A stretch of 14,466 nucleotides of DNA from Sulfolobus sp. UBA167 (GCA_002495845.1 DAHF01000139.1:6296-20761); one strand, 5' to 3'; shown: positions 5,862-12,761, counted from the first letter of the stretch. A program made the numbers and translations. Notes: generated by a model from the letters alone, not told the origin.

Positions 5862-7034
5862 ATGGATAAAATTCTCATGCACGTCGGTCCTGTGACGATA
5901 AAGGACGACGTTCTTCTGGCCGGAGTCAAGAACAACGTAGGTTTCACCTCAAAGGAATTTGCGGAAGCCTTTTCTTCCTCATTGAAAGGTCTGAGGTATA
6001 TAACCAAGGCAAAGTCATATCAGCCATTCATAATCCCGGGTGGAGGCACGTCAGCAATGGAGAGCGTCACTTCCCTTTTAAAGAGGGGAGATAACGTCCT
6101 CGTGGTCTCGAACGGAGTCTTCGGAGACAGATGGGAATACATTTTGAAGAGATACCCAGTAAACGTGGACGTGTTGAGACCTAAGCCAGGATATTACGTC
6201 AAGCCTGAAGAGGTAAAGGAGATGACTGAGAAGAAGGAGTACAAGCTGGTTACGTTAACCCACGTGGAGACCAGCACCGGCGTAAGGGAGCCAATAAAGG
6301 AGGTCATAGGCAAAATCAAGGACGACGTGGACCTCACGGTAGTCGACGGTGTGTCAGGGATGGGAGCTGAGGAGGTAAACTGCGAAGAGTGGGGAATAGA
6401 CGTCTATCTGTCCGCTAGCCAGAAGGCTTTAGGGTCAACTCCAGGCGCGGGCCTTCTTGTACTCTCAGACAAGGCTGTGAACTCAATATCGGACGAATCG
6501 GTCGCGGGATACTACCTTAACTTGAAGAACTGGCTACCCGTCATGAGGTCTATGGAGGAAGGAAAAGCGTCATACTTCGCAACGCCTCCGGTCCACACGA
6601 TTTTCCAGTTGAATAAAGCATTGGAGGAGGTCGAGAATGAAGGAATAGAAAAGAGGGTGAGAAGGCATCAAGTAGTCTCAGGCGCCATCAGGGCCGGGCT
6701 GGAGAGCATGGGGTTCAGCATAGTGGCCAAGTTGCCAGAGAGCTATAGCAATAGCGTAACCGGCGTTGAGCTGAAGAAGGCAGACCCAAAGATGGTTATG
6801 GAGATGAGCTTGTCTGAGGGAGTAGAATTCGCCCCCGGCGTCCATCCTGCCTTTAAGTACTTCAGGATAGGACACATGGGGTGGGTGACCCCTAACGACG
6901 CCGTGATAACGATAAGCGTGTTAGAGAGAGTCCTGAAGGAACTCGGGGAGGACGTCAGACTTGGCGAGGGTCTGAGGGCAGTGCAGGAGTTCTTGGACTC
7001 CAAGAATCATACCGGGGAAGCCAGCAATCAATAA
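5862..7034 (+). CDS. Class V aminotransferase, alanine/serine-glyoxylate (serine-pyruvate) type
   Basis: PLP-dependent fold-type I enzyme, 390 residues, the usual length for the AGXT/serine-glyoxylate family. It probably transfers an amino group from alanine or serine to glyoxylate, giving glycine. Key segments: N-terminal MHVGPVTI (6-13), the cofactor-phosphate loop PGGGTSAMES (59-68), THVETSTGVREP (133-144), cofactor-ring aspartate D162 in VVDGVSGMG, the Schiff-base lysine K188 in SASQKALGSTPGAG, and the C-terminal FRIGHMGW with the carboxylate-binding arginine. All expected catalytic residues appear present. It has its own promoter, and the lipoate operon starts just after its stop. Phosphoserine or other amine-donor specificity cannot be excluded. 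The family is certain, the exact substrate inferred. Confidence 0.88.
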   Translation: MDKILMHVGPVTIKDDVLLAGVKNNVGFTSKEFAEAFSSSLKGLRYITKAKSYQPFIIPGGGTSAMESVTSLLKRGDNVLVVSNGVFGDRWEYILKRYPVNVDVLRPKPGYYVKPEEVKEMTEKKEYKLVTLTHVETSTGVREPIKEVIGKIKDDVDLTVVDGVSGMGAEEVNCEEWGIDVYLSASQKALGSTPGAGLLVLSDKAVNSISDESVAGYYLNLKNWLPVMRSMEEGKASYFATPPVHTIFQLNKALEEVENEGIEKRVRRHQVVSGAIRAGLESMGFSIVAKLPESYSNSVTGVELKKADPKMVMEMSLSEGVEFAPGVHPAFKYFRIGHMGWVTPNDAVITISVLERVLKELGEDVRLGEGLRAVQEFLDSKNHTGEASNQ

Positions 7035-7043
7035 GTCCTGTGT

Positions 7044-7051
7044 CTTATAAC
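7044..7051 (+). promoter_or_regulatory. Probable TATA box of the lipoate operon
   Basis: CTTATAAC, ten bases after the aminotransferase stop, lies 25-32 bases before the ATG at 7076. This places the transcript start at or beside that ATG and argues against the upstream GTG at 7040 as the start of the first gene. A second AT block (TATATATA, 7066-7073) is too close to the ATG to be its TATA box. Confidence 0.5.
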
Positions 7052-7075
7052 GTAATACCACATAAGTATATATAC

Positions 7076-7405
7076 ATGGCAGATTTTCAAGACATCCTTA
7101 ACTATACTATAATGAGAAAGAGGATGTCACAGTTCGAGGAAGAGCTGAAGCTTAACAGGGAGAGCCCGAGGTCCCTTAAGGAAGTTGTAAAGGAGTTCAT
7201 CTCCTTCACTAGGGGAGTCATCAGGGAAATAAATGACGTTAATTTCAGAGAGATCATGTCGAGACAACTTAGCCTGGCAAGGAAGTTGCTAATGACAATT
7301 AACTTTAGGTGGATTTTGATCTTCCTCTACAGAAGAGTAGTGACTAACCTAGTGAACACACTGGTGAGCTTAATAAACTCAGCAATAAATCAAATGAAGT
7401 TATGA
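7076..7405 (+). CDS. 109-residue protein of unknown function, first gene of the lipoate operon
   Basis: Not recognised. I chose ATG 7076 over the in-frame GTG 7040 because a TATA box lies 25-32 bases before it. The product (MADFQDILNYTIMRKRMSQ...) is strongly helical and basic. Residues about 1-60 are charged and amphipathic (FEEELKLNRESPRSLKEVVKEF). Residues about 60-109 carry an arginine-dotted hydrophobic stretch (FRWILIFLYRRVVTNLVNTLVSLI) that could lie on a membrane or form a helical bundle. There is no cysteine and no metal motif. The stop overlaps the ATG of the first radical SAM gene (ATGA), implying coupled translation and a link to lipoate assembly. A scaffold or carrier role is possible, but no lipoyl-domain motif is seen. 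Confidence 0.7.
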   Translation: MADFQDILNYTIMRKRMSQFEEELKLNRESPRSLKEVVKEFISFTRGVIREINDVNFREIMSRQLSLARKLLMTINFRWILIFLYRRVVTNLVNTLVSLINSAINQMKL

Positions 7406-8244
7406 CAACTCTCCTATTCTCCTCGGGAACATTCTTTTTTTTAAAAGGGAAGGTAAACCACACGTACAGCGGTACTGCCTACGCCCTTCAAGGGGGAGGT
7501 TGTACCGCAGGTTGCGCTTTCTGCACTCAATCTAGATTCTCGTCCAACAAGGATATGCTCTCCAGAGTGAAGTGGTACCCAATGGATTTGGAGGATGCCA
7601 AGGGGAGGATAGGTGCTTTCAAGCGCTTCTGTCTTCAGACTGTCTTCAGACCTGGGTTCAGAGAAGAGGCACTGCAAGTGATGAGTGAGGTCAACACTAG
7701 GGGGAAGTCATTGACTACGGTTCCCGTAGACGGATTGGAAGACTTCGCGAGGGCAGGGGTAGACTACTTGGGTGTAGGGCTTGACACGACTGAGGAGATG
7801 TTCCAGAGGATAGGCAAGCCTTTCCCTTTCTCCCGTTACATGGAGTTCATCGATGAGGCAGTACACGTCTTTGGAAGGAGGAAGGTCTTCGTCCACCTAG
7901 TCTTCGGGCTGGGTGAGAGGAAGGAGGACTTCCTGTCCCTCATGGAGAGGATCTACTCTATGGGCGCTGAGGTAGCCCTTTTCGCTTTCACTCCCGTAAG
8001 GGGGACTCCAATGCAGGATAGAAGTTCCCCTCCAATTCAGGACTATAGAATGGTGCAAACTGTTAGGTATTACCTCTCGCGAGGATATCCCCTGTCGAGC
8101 ATAATCAAGGACGGCAGGCTCTTGCTACCCTCAAAGGGGTACCACTTTAACACCTCCGGTTGCCCTACATGCGACAGACCTTTTTACAACGAGTCACCCA
8201 CAGATAAGGAGTTATATAATATACCAAAGGTGGTGAGGGATTAA
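7402..8244 (+). CDS. Radical SAM protein, LipS1/LipS2-like lipoyl synthase subunit
   Basis: A 280-residue radical SAM enzyme with the cluster motif C34-x3-C38-x2-C41 (GCTAGCAFC), the GLDTTEEMF segment, and a C-terminal signature SGCPTCDRPFYNESP (C254, C257) that may bind a second iron-sulfur cluster. A second cluster is what a sulfur-inserting enzyme needs as sulfur donor. In Thermococcus and in sulfur oxidisers, two biotin-synthase-like radical SAM proteins (LipS1 and LipS2) together convert protein-bound octanoyl groups to lipoyl groups. A second such protein and a lipoate ligase follow here, so this gene fits one of that pair. I cannot tell which of the two it is. It overlaps the previous gene by 4 bases (ATGA). 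The run of T at 7433-7441 stays in frame. Confidence 0.78.
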   Translation: MTTLLFSSGTFFFLKGKVNHTYSGTAYALQGGGCTAGCAFCTQSRFSSNKDMLSRVKWYPMDLEDAKGRIGAFKRFCLQTVFRPGFREEALQVMSEVNTRGKSLTTVPVDGLEDFARAGVDYLGVGLDTTEEMFQRIGKPFPFSRYMEFIDEAVHVFGRRKVFVHLVFGLGERKEDFLSLMERIYSMGAEVALFAFTPVRGTPMQDRSSPPIQDYRMVQTVRYYLSRGYPLSSIIKDGRLLLPSKGYHFNTSGCPTCDRPFYNESPTDKELYNIPKVVRD

Positions 8245-8254
8245 AAAGGGCTTC

Positions 8255-9064
8255 GTGCAGATGAGGAAGTTCGCGACCCTAAGCCTCACAGGAGGCTCAT
8301 GCGCCCTTTCGTGCTCGTATTGTTCGTCCCACTACATCTCGTCCATGGAAGGTGCAATGTCGGTGGACGAGTTCGAGAAGTCTGTCCGAAGGATGAACTC
8401 TCACGGCGTGAAGGGCTTCCTGGTCAGCGGTGGATTCGACAAGGAAGGGTCACTCCATATCAGGAAATACTTGCCTATCATGAGGAGGCTAAAGAAGGAA
8501 CTGGGGGTAGTATTCAACGTTCATCCTGGGATTCAGGAGAGGGATGTTGTAGAGGAAATGTCCGACGCGGTCGACATAGTAGACTTCGAGTTCACCTTCA
8601 CTGACGCGGAGATAAAGGAGAAGGGTTTGAGGAGGTCTTCTGTTGATTACGTTAAAATGCTCGACCTCTTGGTCTCACGCGGGCCAAAGTACGTTGTGCC
8701 CCACGTGATGGTAGGGATACCCAACGATGACCCGTCAGTCGCGATAAGGGAAGCCTCGTCTTTTCATCCTTACATGATAAACATACTCGTCATGATACCT
8801 ACGAAGGGGACTGTCTCAGAGAGGTACGATATGCCTAGTGTGGACCAAGCGCTGGAAATGATAAAGCTCTCCTCGTCCCTCAACAGGACTTCCCTAGGGT
8901 GTATGAGGCCTTTTCCCCTGAAGAAGGAGCTTGACGCCAGAGCGATGGAATATGTGGATAGAATAGCCAATCCCCACCCGTCACTCAGGGAGAAGATGGA
9001 GATATACGACGCTTGTTGTTCACTCCCCGAGGAGTTCCTTGGCGAGTTCAAGGTGAGATCGTGA
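8255..9064 (+). CDS. Second radical SAM protein, LipS1/LipS2-like lipoyl synthase subunit
   Basis: A 269-residue radical SAM enzyme with C16-x3-C20-x2-C23 (CALSCSYC) near the N-terminus, SGGFDKEG after the first strand, and FEFTFTDAEI and PHVMVGIP along the barrel. Later cysteines C216 in LGCMRPFP and the pair C254-C255 in YDACCSLP are candidate ligands for an auxiliary cluster. It is the partner of the preceding radical SAM gene, ten bases apart. The pair plus lplA matches the archaeal lipoate assembly set. The start is GTG 8255; an in-frame ATG at 8261 would shorten it by two residues and is equally possible. Its stop overlaps the next gene's GTG (GTGA). The radical SAM call is certain, the lipoyl role inferred from context. 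Confidence 0.78.
   Translation: MQMRKFATLSLTGGSCALSCSYCSSHYISSMEGAMSVDEFEKSVRRMNSHGVKGFLVSGGFDKEGSLHIRKYLPIMRRLKKELGVVFNVHPGIQERDVVEEMSDAVDIVDFEFTFTDAEIKEKGLRRSSVDYVKMLDLLVSRGPKYVVPHVMVGIPNDDPSVAIREASSFHPYMINILVMIPTKGTVSERYDMPSVDQALEMIKLSSSLNRTSLGCMRPFPLKKELDARAMEYVDRIANPHPSLREKMEIYDACCSLPEEFLGEFKVRS
9052..9057 (+). promoter_or_regulatory. Shine-Dalgarno sequence deciding the lplA start
   Basis: GGTGAG lies three bases before the GTG at 9061, inside the end of the preceding gene. Together with the GTGA stop/start overlap it supports GTG 9061 over the in-frame TTG at 9013, which would add 16 residues unlike the family's N-terminus. Confidence 0.55.
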
Positions 9065-9777
9065 GGTTGGTGATCTCGGGCGGAGACAAGGGAGAAAACC
9101 AGATGGCATTAGATGAGGCAATGCTGATCCTTGCTTCACATAAGCTCGTCCCTCCTACGGTGAGGTTCTGGAACTTCTCTCCTACCACGCTTTCCATAGG
9201 CAGGTTTCTGGCTTATCACGACTGGGTAAACGAGGAGGAGAGGGCTAAGTTATCGATACCAGTGGTTAGACGTTTCACCGGTGGAGGGCCAGCACTCCAT
9301 GATGAAGAAGGAGAGATAACTTGGTCTATCTTGGGCGAGTTCTCGATGGAGGAAGGCTACGAGATCGCGGGGAGGGGAATAGTGAAAGCGTGTAAGGTCC
9401 TCGGAGTTGAGGCAAAGTTCACTCCAATAAATGACGTCGAAGTTGAAGGGAAGAAGATAACAGGGATGGCAGGAGCTACAAGGAGAGGCTTCACGTTGGT
9501 CCACGGCACCTTCATGTATGACACCGACCTTCAGAAGTTAGCCGTGATAAGACAGCCTTCGGTGAAGGAAAACGTGAGGGGCAAGCCTTCTGTGAGAGTG
9601 ACTACCATTTCAGCTCTCCTCGGAAGCAAGGTGAAGAGGGAAGAGGCCATGGATGCCCTAATGGAAGGCTTCTCTTGGTTGGGGCTCAAGGAAGACGAGG
9701 TATCTTACTTAGAGAAGGATCTGGCCAAGGAGCTTTCCTTTAAGTACTCAAACCAGAAGTGGCTCATGATCAGGTGA
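9061..9777 (+). CDS. lplA: Lipoate-protein ligase A, catalytic domain only
   Basis: Attaches lipoate or octanoate to the lysine of carrier proteins via an acyl-AMP. A biotin/lipoate ligase fold is visible in order: ENQMALDEAML (about residues 13-23), VRFWNFSPTTLSIGRF (about 35-50), the hallmark VVRRFTGGGPALHDEEGEITWSIL (about 69-92), PINDVEVEGKKITGMAGATRRG with the active lysine region (about 122-143), HGTFMYDTD, and a final KYSNQKWL. From GTG 9061 it has 238 residues. That is shorter than E. coli LplA (337) and lacks its C-terminal accessory domain, like archaeal enzymes that need a separate LplB or act as octanoyl/lipoyl transferases. No LplB gene follows. It is the last gene of the operon and overlaps the second radical SAM gene. 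Confidence 0.88.
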   Translation: MRLVISGGDKGENQMALDEAMLILASHKLVPPTVRFWNFSPTTLSIGRFLAYHDWVNEEERAKLSIPVVRRFTGGGPALHDEEGEITWSILGEFSMEEGYEIAGRGIVKACKVLGVEAKFTPINDVEVEGKKITGMAGATRRGFTLVHGTFMYDTDLQKLAVIRQPSVKENVRGKPSVRVTTISALLGSKVKREEAMDALMEGFSWLGLKEDEVSYLEKDLAKELSFKYSNQKWLMIR

Positions 9778-10101
9778 CAAGTTAAAGGCTGGATCCACAC
9801 TGTGTGTGACGGAATATAAGAAAAGGAGTGCTTTTCACCTGATACCGCATGACGTCATTAGCTCTTAGCGTAGTGACTAGAAAGGCGGAAAGATGGAACG
9901 TGAAGAGAGGAACTTTACTCGTACAAGCAAAAATCTTGATACTAAAATGAGAATAACCGTTCTCGATGCATACCTCTAAGCACGAAATCTTCTAAGGAGA
10001 ACTAAGCTCTCTCTTTTTCTACGGAGTCGCCCAGTCTTGGTACAAAAAACAAAAATACTTCATATATAAAGCATTTAACTCTAATTCACCACATTTCATA
10101 C
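9778..10101. other. 324-base spacer before the ABC exporter genes
   Basis: No gene is visible. It contains a CACAC-T-GTGTG inverted repeat (9796-9806), a perfect 10-bp palindrome ATGACGTCAT (9849-9858), a T-tract (CTCTTTTTCT, near 10011-10020) that could end transcription of the lipoate operon or an antisense RNA, and the exporter promoter at 10062-10071. The omega-RNA-like motif is not clearly present. Confidence 0.5.
10062..10071 (+). promoter_or_regulatory. TATA-box promoter of the ABC exporter operon
   Basis: ATATATAAAG lies 31-40 bases before the ATG at 10102, which predicts a transcript starting within about 10 bases of the start codon. No Shine-Dalgarno sequence is present between them. 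Confidence 0.6.
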
Positions 10102-11022
10102 ATGAGTGGGATTGTCGTCGACGACATTGTTAAGGTGTACAAGACTAAAGGGAAGGAGATCCGTGCCCTAGACGGGGTTTCCTTCACCGCTGAGAAAGGA
10201 GAGATAACTTCAATAGTTGGCCACAACGGTGCGGGAAAGACAACCATGCTCAAGATCCTCTCGACCCTCGTGATACCTACCTCAGGCAAGGCAACGGTGA
10301 ACGGTTTCGATGTAGTGAAGGATGAGAAGAAAGTGAGGGAAAACATAGGTCTTGTCACGGTAAGCGACAGGTTGTTTTACTATAGGCTCACTGGGCTAGA
10401 GAACTTGGTATTCTTTGGTTCCCTCCAAGGCCTCTCGATCTCCGACGCCAGGAGGAGGGCTATGGAGGTGCTTGAAGTGGTCGGCTTGATAGAATGGAAG
10501 GACACTCCTTACATGAAGTACAGTACAGGAATGCAGAGGAGGTTAGCCTTGGCTAGGGCAATACTCACTGATCCTCCTGTGATTCTCTTGGACGAGCCTA
10601 CCCTTGGCCTCGACCCGGTTTCTGCCAGGATATTCCGAGAGAACCTCCAGAACTTGGGTAAAACAGTTCTGATGACGTCACATTACCTAAAGGAAGTGGA
10701 GGATCTCTCACGGAAAGTTATAGTGTTTAAGAGGGGCAAGGTTGTAGCTAAGGGAGACCCAGAACAGCTCAAGAGCTCAATAGGGAAGGTATACGAGGGA
10801 AAGGTCTACGACATACCCCACGGGATGGAGAAGTTCGTCGTGAGGATGGAGAAAGAGTATGCTGTGTTGAGGTTGCCGGAGAGGGAGATGGGCAAGTTTG
10901 AGCTTTACGACTTAAGGGAGGTGACCCCTACCATGGACGACGTTTACGTCTTCTTCGTAGAGGAAGGCATAGACGTAGCGAGGGAAGGTAGGAAAAGGGG
11001 AGGAGCTAGATGGAGGGAATAA
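10102..11022 (+). CDS. ABC-2 type exporter, ATP-binding subunit
   Basis: A 306-residue ATPase that powers the membrane subunit encoded next. It shows Walker A GHNGAGKTT (40-48), a Q-loop region replaced by NIGLVTVSDRLFYYRLTGLEN (about 81-101, V/S where many have Q), the signature YSTGMQRR (140-147), Walker B VILLDEP (160-166), D-loop GLDP (169-172) and switch histidine H193 in MTSHYL. The signature departs from LSGGQ but is a form seen in NatA/DrrA-like exporters. Residues about 225-306 form a C-terminal extension seen in drug and lipid exporters of this class, ending in a basic tail. The substrate is not readable; multidrug, antibiotic or polysaccharide export are all possible. It shares a promoter with the permease 22 bases downstream. 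Confidence 0.9.
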   Translation: MSGIVVDDIVKVYKTKGKEIRALDGVSFTAEKGEITSIVGHNGAGKTTMLKILSTLVIPTSGKATVNGFDVVKDEKKVRENIGLVTVSDRLFYYRLTGLENLVFFGSLQGLSISDARRRAMEVLEVVGLIEWKDTPYMKYSTGMQRRLALARAILTDPPVILLDEPTLGLDPVSARIFRENLQNLGKTVLMTSHYLKEVEDLSRKVIVFKRGKVVAKGDPEQLKSSIGKVYEGKVYDIPHGMEKFVVRMEKEYAVLRLPEREMGKFELYDLREVTPTMDDVYVFFVEEGIDVAREGRKRGGARWRE

Positions 11023-11044
11023 GAGTTTACTCCGGGCGATCAAT

Positions 11045-11854
11045 GTGAAGGGAAACTTCTTGAGTGCTGCATTTGCATTCATATATCTCAGGGGATTCAA
11101 GGTATGGATATCTTATAAGACCCAAGTCATCCTCACGGTCCTCTCGTGGACTCTTCCGGTCTTCACTTATTACTTCGTTGGCACCTCCTTAGGCGAGAAC
11201 GTAGTCTCGGACATCGGGGTCCATGATTACACCCAGTTCTTCGTAATAGGGCTTGCCTTTCAGGGTTACGTCTCCTCGGTCATCTCGACAATTAGCCAGA
11301 GGCTCAGGAACGAACAGCTTTACGGTACCATAGAGTATTACGTCATTTCCAGGTCAGGGGTCACGGGGTTTTTAACTTACTCAGCCCTCTGGGGCTTCCT
11401 CCTAAACACGATAAATGCTGTCGTTATCCTGTCCGTAGGCTTAGCGTTAGGTGCACACTACAACGTTAACCTTGCCTCCACGTTAGTGTTGTTAGCAACA
11501 CTTCTCTTATCTACTTTCGGTTTAGCCTCCATCTCAGGGGCCTTCACGATGGTAGTCAAGCAGGGGAACCCGGTGTCATTCTTCTTCTCCACTTTCACTA
11601 CCCTGATGAGCGGAACTGTCTTCCCTGTGGCAGTCCTCCCCTTCGGGTTGAAATATGTGAGCTACCTCATTCCATTGACGTGGGCTCTGAACGGACTCAG
11701 GGAGTCAATGTTAGAGGGGGCATCTCCGTTCCAGCTGTGGAACGTGATCTCAGTACTTCTGGTCTTCGACGCCATTTTAGTTCCTCTTGGAATACTTACA
11801 TTTCGATATGCCTTCAAGAGGGCCAGGGAAAAGGGTACTTTAGGCGAGTACTGA
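11045..11854 (+). CDS. ABC-2 type exporter, membrane subunit
   Basis: A 269-residue integral membrane protein with about six predicted helices: a first helix after KVWISYKTQ, a long loop with IGLAFQGYVSSVISTISQRLRNEQLYGTIEYY split by short helices, helices near residues 110-140, 145-175 and 185-205, and a last one near 235-257. The segment TVFPVAVLPFGLKYVSYLIPLTWALNGLRESM is typical of the ABC2_membrane family. The start is GTG 11045; no in-frame ATG, GTG or TTG occurs just upstream. It ends in a positive tail (FKRAREKGTLGEY), consistent with a cytoplasmic C-terminus. It is expressed with the ATPase to form the exporter. The family is clear, the substrate unknown. Confidence 0.88.
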   Translation: MKGNFLSAAFAFIYLRGFKVWISYKTQVILTVLSWTLPVFTYYFVGTSLGENVVSDIGVHDYTQFFVIGLAFQGYVSSVISTISQRLRNEQLYGTIEYYVISRSGVTGFLTYSALWGFLLNTINAVVILSVGLALGAHYNVNLASTLVLLATLLLSTFGLASISGAFTMVVKQGNPVSFFFSTFTTLMSGTVFPVAVLPFGLKYVSYLIPLTWALNGLRESMLEGASPFQLWNVISVLLVFDAILVPLGILTFRYAFKRAREKGTLGEY

Positions 11855-11857
11855 GGT

Positions 11858-11908
11858 CTCCTTGATCGGGAAGACAAGGAGGAAGAAGAAAATTTATTTC
11901 TTTTTTTT
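11858..11908 (+). terminator. Probable terminator after the ABC exporter operon
   Basis: A hairpin with 7-bp perfect arms CTCCTTG (11858-11864) and CAAGGAG (11875-11881) begins three bases after the permease stop. An eight-base T-run in TTTCTTTTTTTT (11897-11908) follows. Archaeal termination depends mainly on the T-tract; the hairpin may add stability. Confidence 0.5.
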
Positions 11909-12040
11909 AAAAAAATTTAGAATCTTTATCCTAGTGAAAAATAAACAAATAAATAATCCTATTACGATCTTTATGTCTCTAATTTTTCATGAATCTGATA
12001 CTACTCAACCAAAATTATTTTTTGTAAAACAATGGGTCTA

Positions 12041-12063
12041 ACGGCAAGGGCGGGGTAGTTCAC
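12041..12063 (+). ncRNA. omega-RNA-3'-like motif, copy D
   Basis: Reads ACGGCAAGGGCGGGGTAG then TTCAC. It shares the GGGGTAGTTCAC end with the family pattern and has a GCAA tetraloop-like centre with weak stem pairing. Upstream AATGGGTCTA resembles AATGGGT before copy B2. It lies 21 bases from the stop of the minus-strand zinc-finger gene, on the opposite strand. No transposase frame is nearby. Confidence 0.38.
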
Positions 12064-12084
12064 GTCTCTACATTGCCTTGAACA

Positions 12085-12603
12085 TTACTTGCTACTGCTC
12101 TCTTTCTCCTTGTATGCCCTTAAAATTGCGATCCTCGCCTTGTTAGTCAAGTATTGTACTTCATACTTGTGCTTCGTTGATATGTGCCTATCTATGTTGT
12201 CCTCGTTTACTCTTTCTCCGCATATAGTACACACTCCGTCCTTTACTATTGGGGAAACGTCGACCAAGTTCTGAGCTAGGAGCTTGGCTATTGCTTTAGC
12301 CTTCTTCTCCCCTCCGCTCTTCTCTATGAACCTCACTATGTTTCCCCTTATCCTGTGCTTAGTTACGTTGTGCTTCGACGCCAGCTTACTGGGCCCCTCT
12401 CCTTCCACGAGGTATCTATATATTGAGTCTAAAACATAGTCCTTTCCTGCAAGAAGTTTAACTACAACGTATCTTATGGCATCAACTGAAGAATTGCTTA
12501 ACTTGGATTTCTCCACACTTTTAGTTAGGTAGTGAAGGTTAAAATCCTTTTTCCAAATCTGTCTCGACCTTGATCTAGCCTCAGAAAGGATAAGACTTTT
12601 CAA
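12085..12603 (-). CDS. C2H2-like zinc-finger protein with a helix-turn-helix-like middle
   Basis: A 172-residue basic protein, probably DNA- or RNA-binding. Residues about 1-60 are basic and helical. Residues about 65-100 (YLVEGEGPSKLASKHNVTKHRIRGNIVRFIEK) read as a helix-turn-helix of the kind that senses a repeat or promoter. Residues 125-145 form a zinc-finger-like site C-x2-C-x11-H-x4-H (CTIC...DRHISTKH), followed by a basic helix. The start is TTG (12603-12601), chosen because AGGAG lies five bases upstream, an in-frame stop lies a little further up, and no ATG or GTG fits. It is a single gene, convergent with the exporter operon. Similar small zinc-finger/HTH proteins are common in Sulfolobales genomes and their viruses, mostly uncharacterised; the function is unknown. 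Confidence 0.72.
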   Translation of the reverse strand: MKSLILSEARSRSRQIWKKDFNLHYLTKSVEKSKLSNSSVDAIRYVVVKLLAGKDYVLDSIYRYLVEGEGPSKLASKHNVTKHRIRGNIVRFIEKSGGEKKAKAIAKLLAQNLVDVSPIVKDGVCTICGERVNEDNIDRHISTKHKYEVQYLTNKARIAILRAYKEKESSSK

Positions 12604-12608
12604 GATAT

Positions 12609-12613
12609 CTCCT
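12609..12613 (-). promoter_or_regulatory. Shine-Dalgarno sequence supporting the TTG start
   Basis: On the minus strand AGGAG lies five bases before TTG. This is one of the few clear Shine-Dalgarno sequences at a gene that begins its own transcript here. It implies a leader; a TATA-like TGTATAAATATT lies about 80 bases upstream (12684-12695). Confidence 0.5.
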
Positions 12614-12731
12614 ATTTGACCTCTTTATGAAACTTGTAGGTCAGAAAGCATTTAGTGCTACCTATTGAGATGGGAGAAAGGAATATTTATACACATAAAA
12701 AATCTGGATTTCTATTACATTTAGATAAGAA

Positions 12732-12761
12732 ATACACACATATATATACACATATATATAT
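12732..12761. repeat. Alternating purine-pyrimidine tract (CA/TA)
   Basis: Every base alternates purine and pyrimidine over 30 positions, made of ACACACA and TATATATA blocks. Such DNA melts easily and can adopt a left-handed form under supercoiling. A similar tract lies on the other side of the regulator gene (13813-13843). Confidence 0.75.

Noticed and set aside
7040..7075. GTG 7040 as start of the first lipoate operon gene
   Set aside because: The TATA box at 7044 lies inside this extension; ATG 7076 has the correct spacing.
8299..8604. 101-codon plus-strand frame inside the second radical SAM gene
   Set aside because: It is an out-of-frame shadow of a clear radical SAM gene; its composition is not protein-like.
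9013..9060. TTG 9013 as start of lplA
   Set aside because: It adds 16 residues unlike family N-termini and ignores the GTGA overlap with its Shine-Dalgarno sequence at 9052-9057.
9905..9920. GAGGAACTTTACT resembling the end of copies A and B1
   Set aside because: Only the last part is similar and there is no upstream hairpin; chance is likely.
11010..11048. Short ATG frame (12 codons) between the ABC genes
   Set aside because: It overlaps both genes' ends, has no promoter or homology, and is probably chance.
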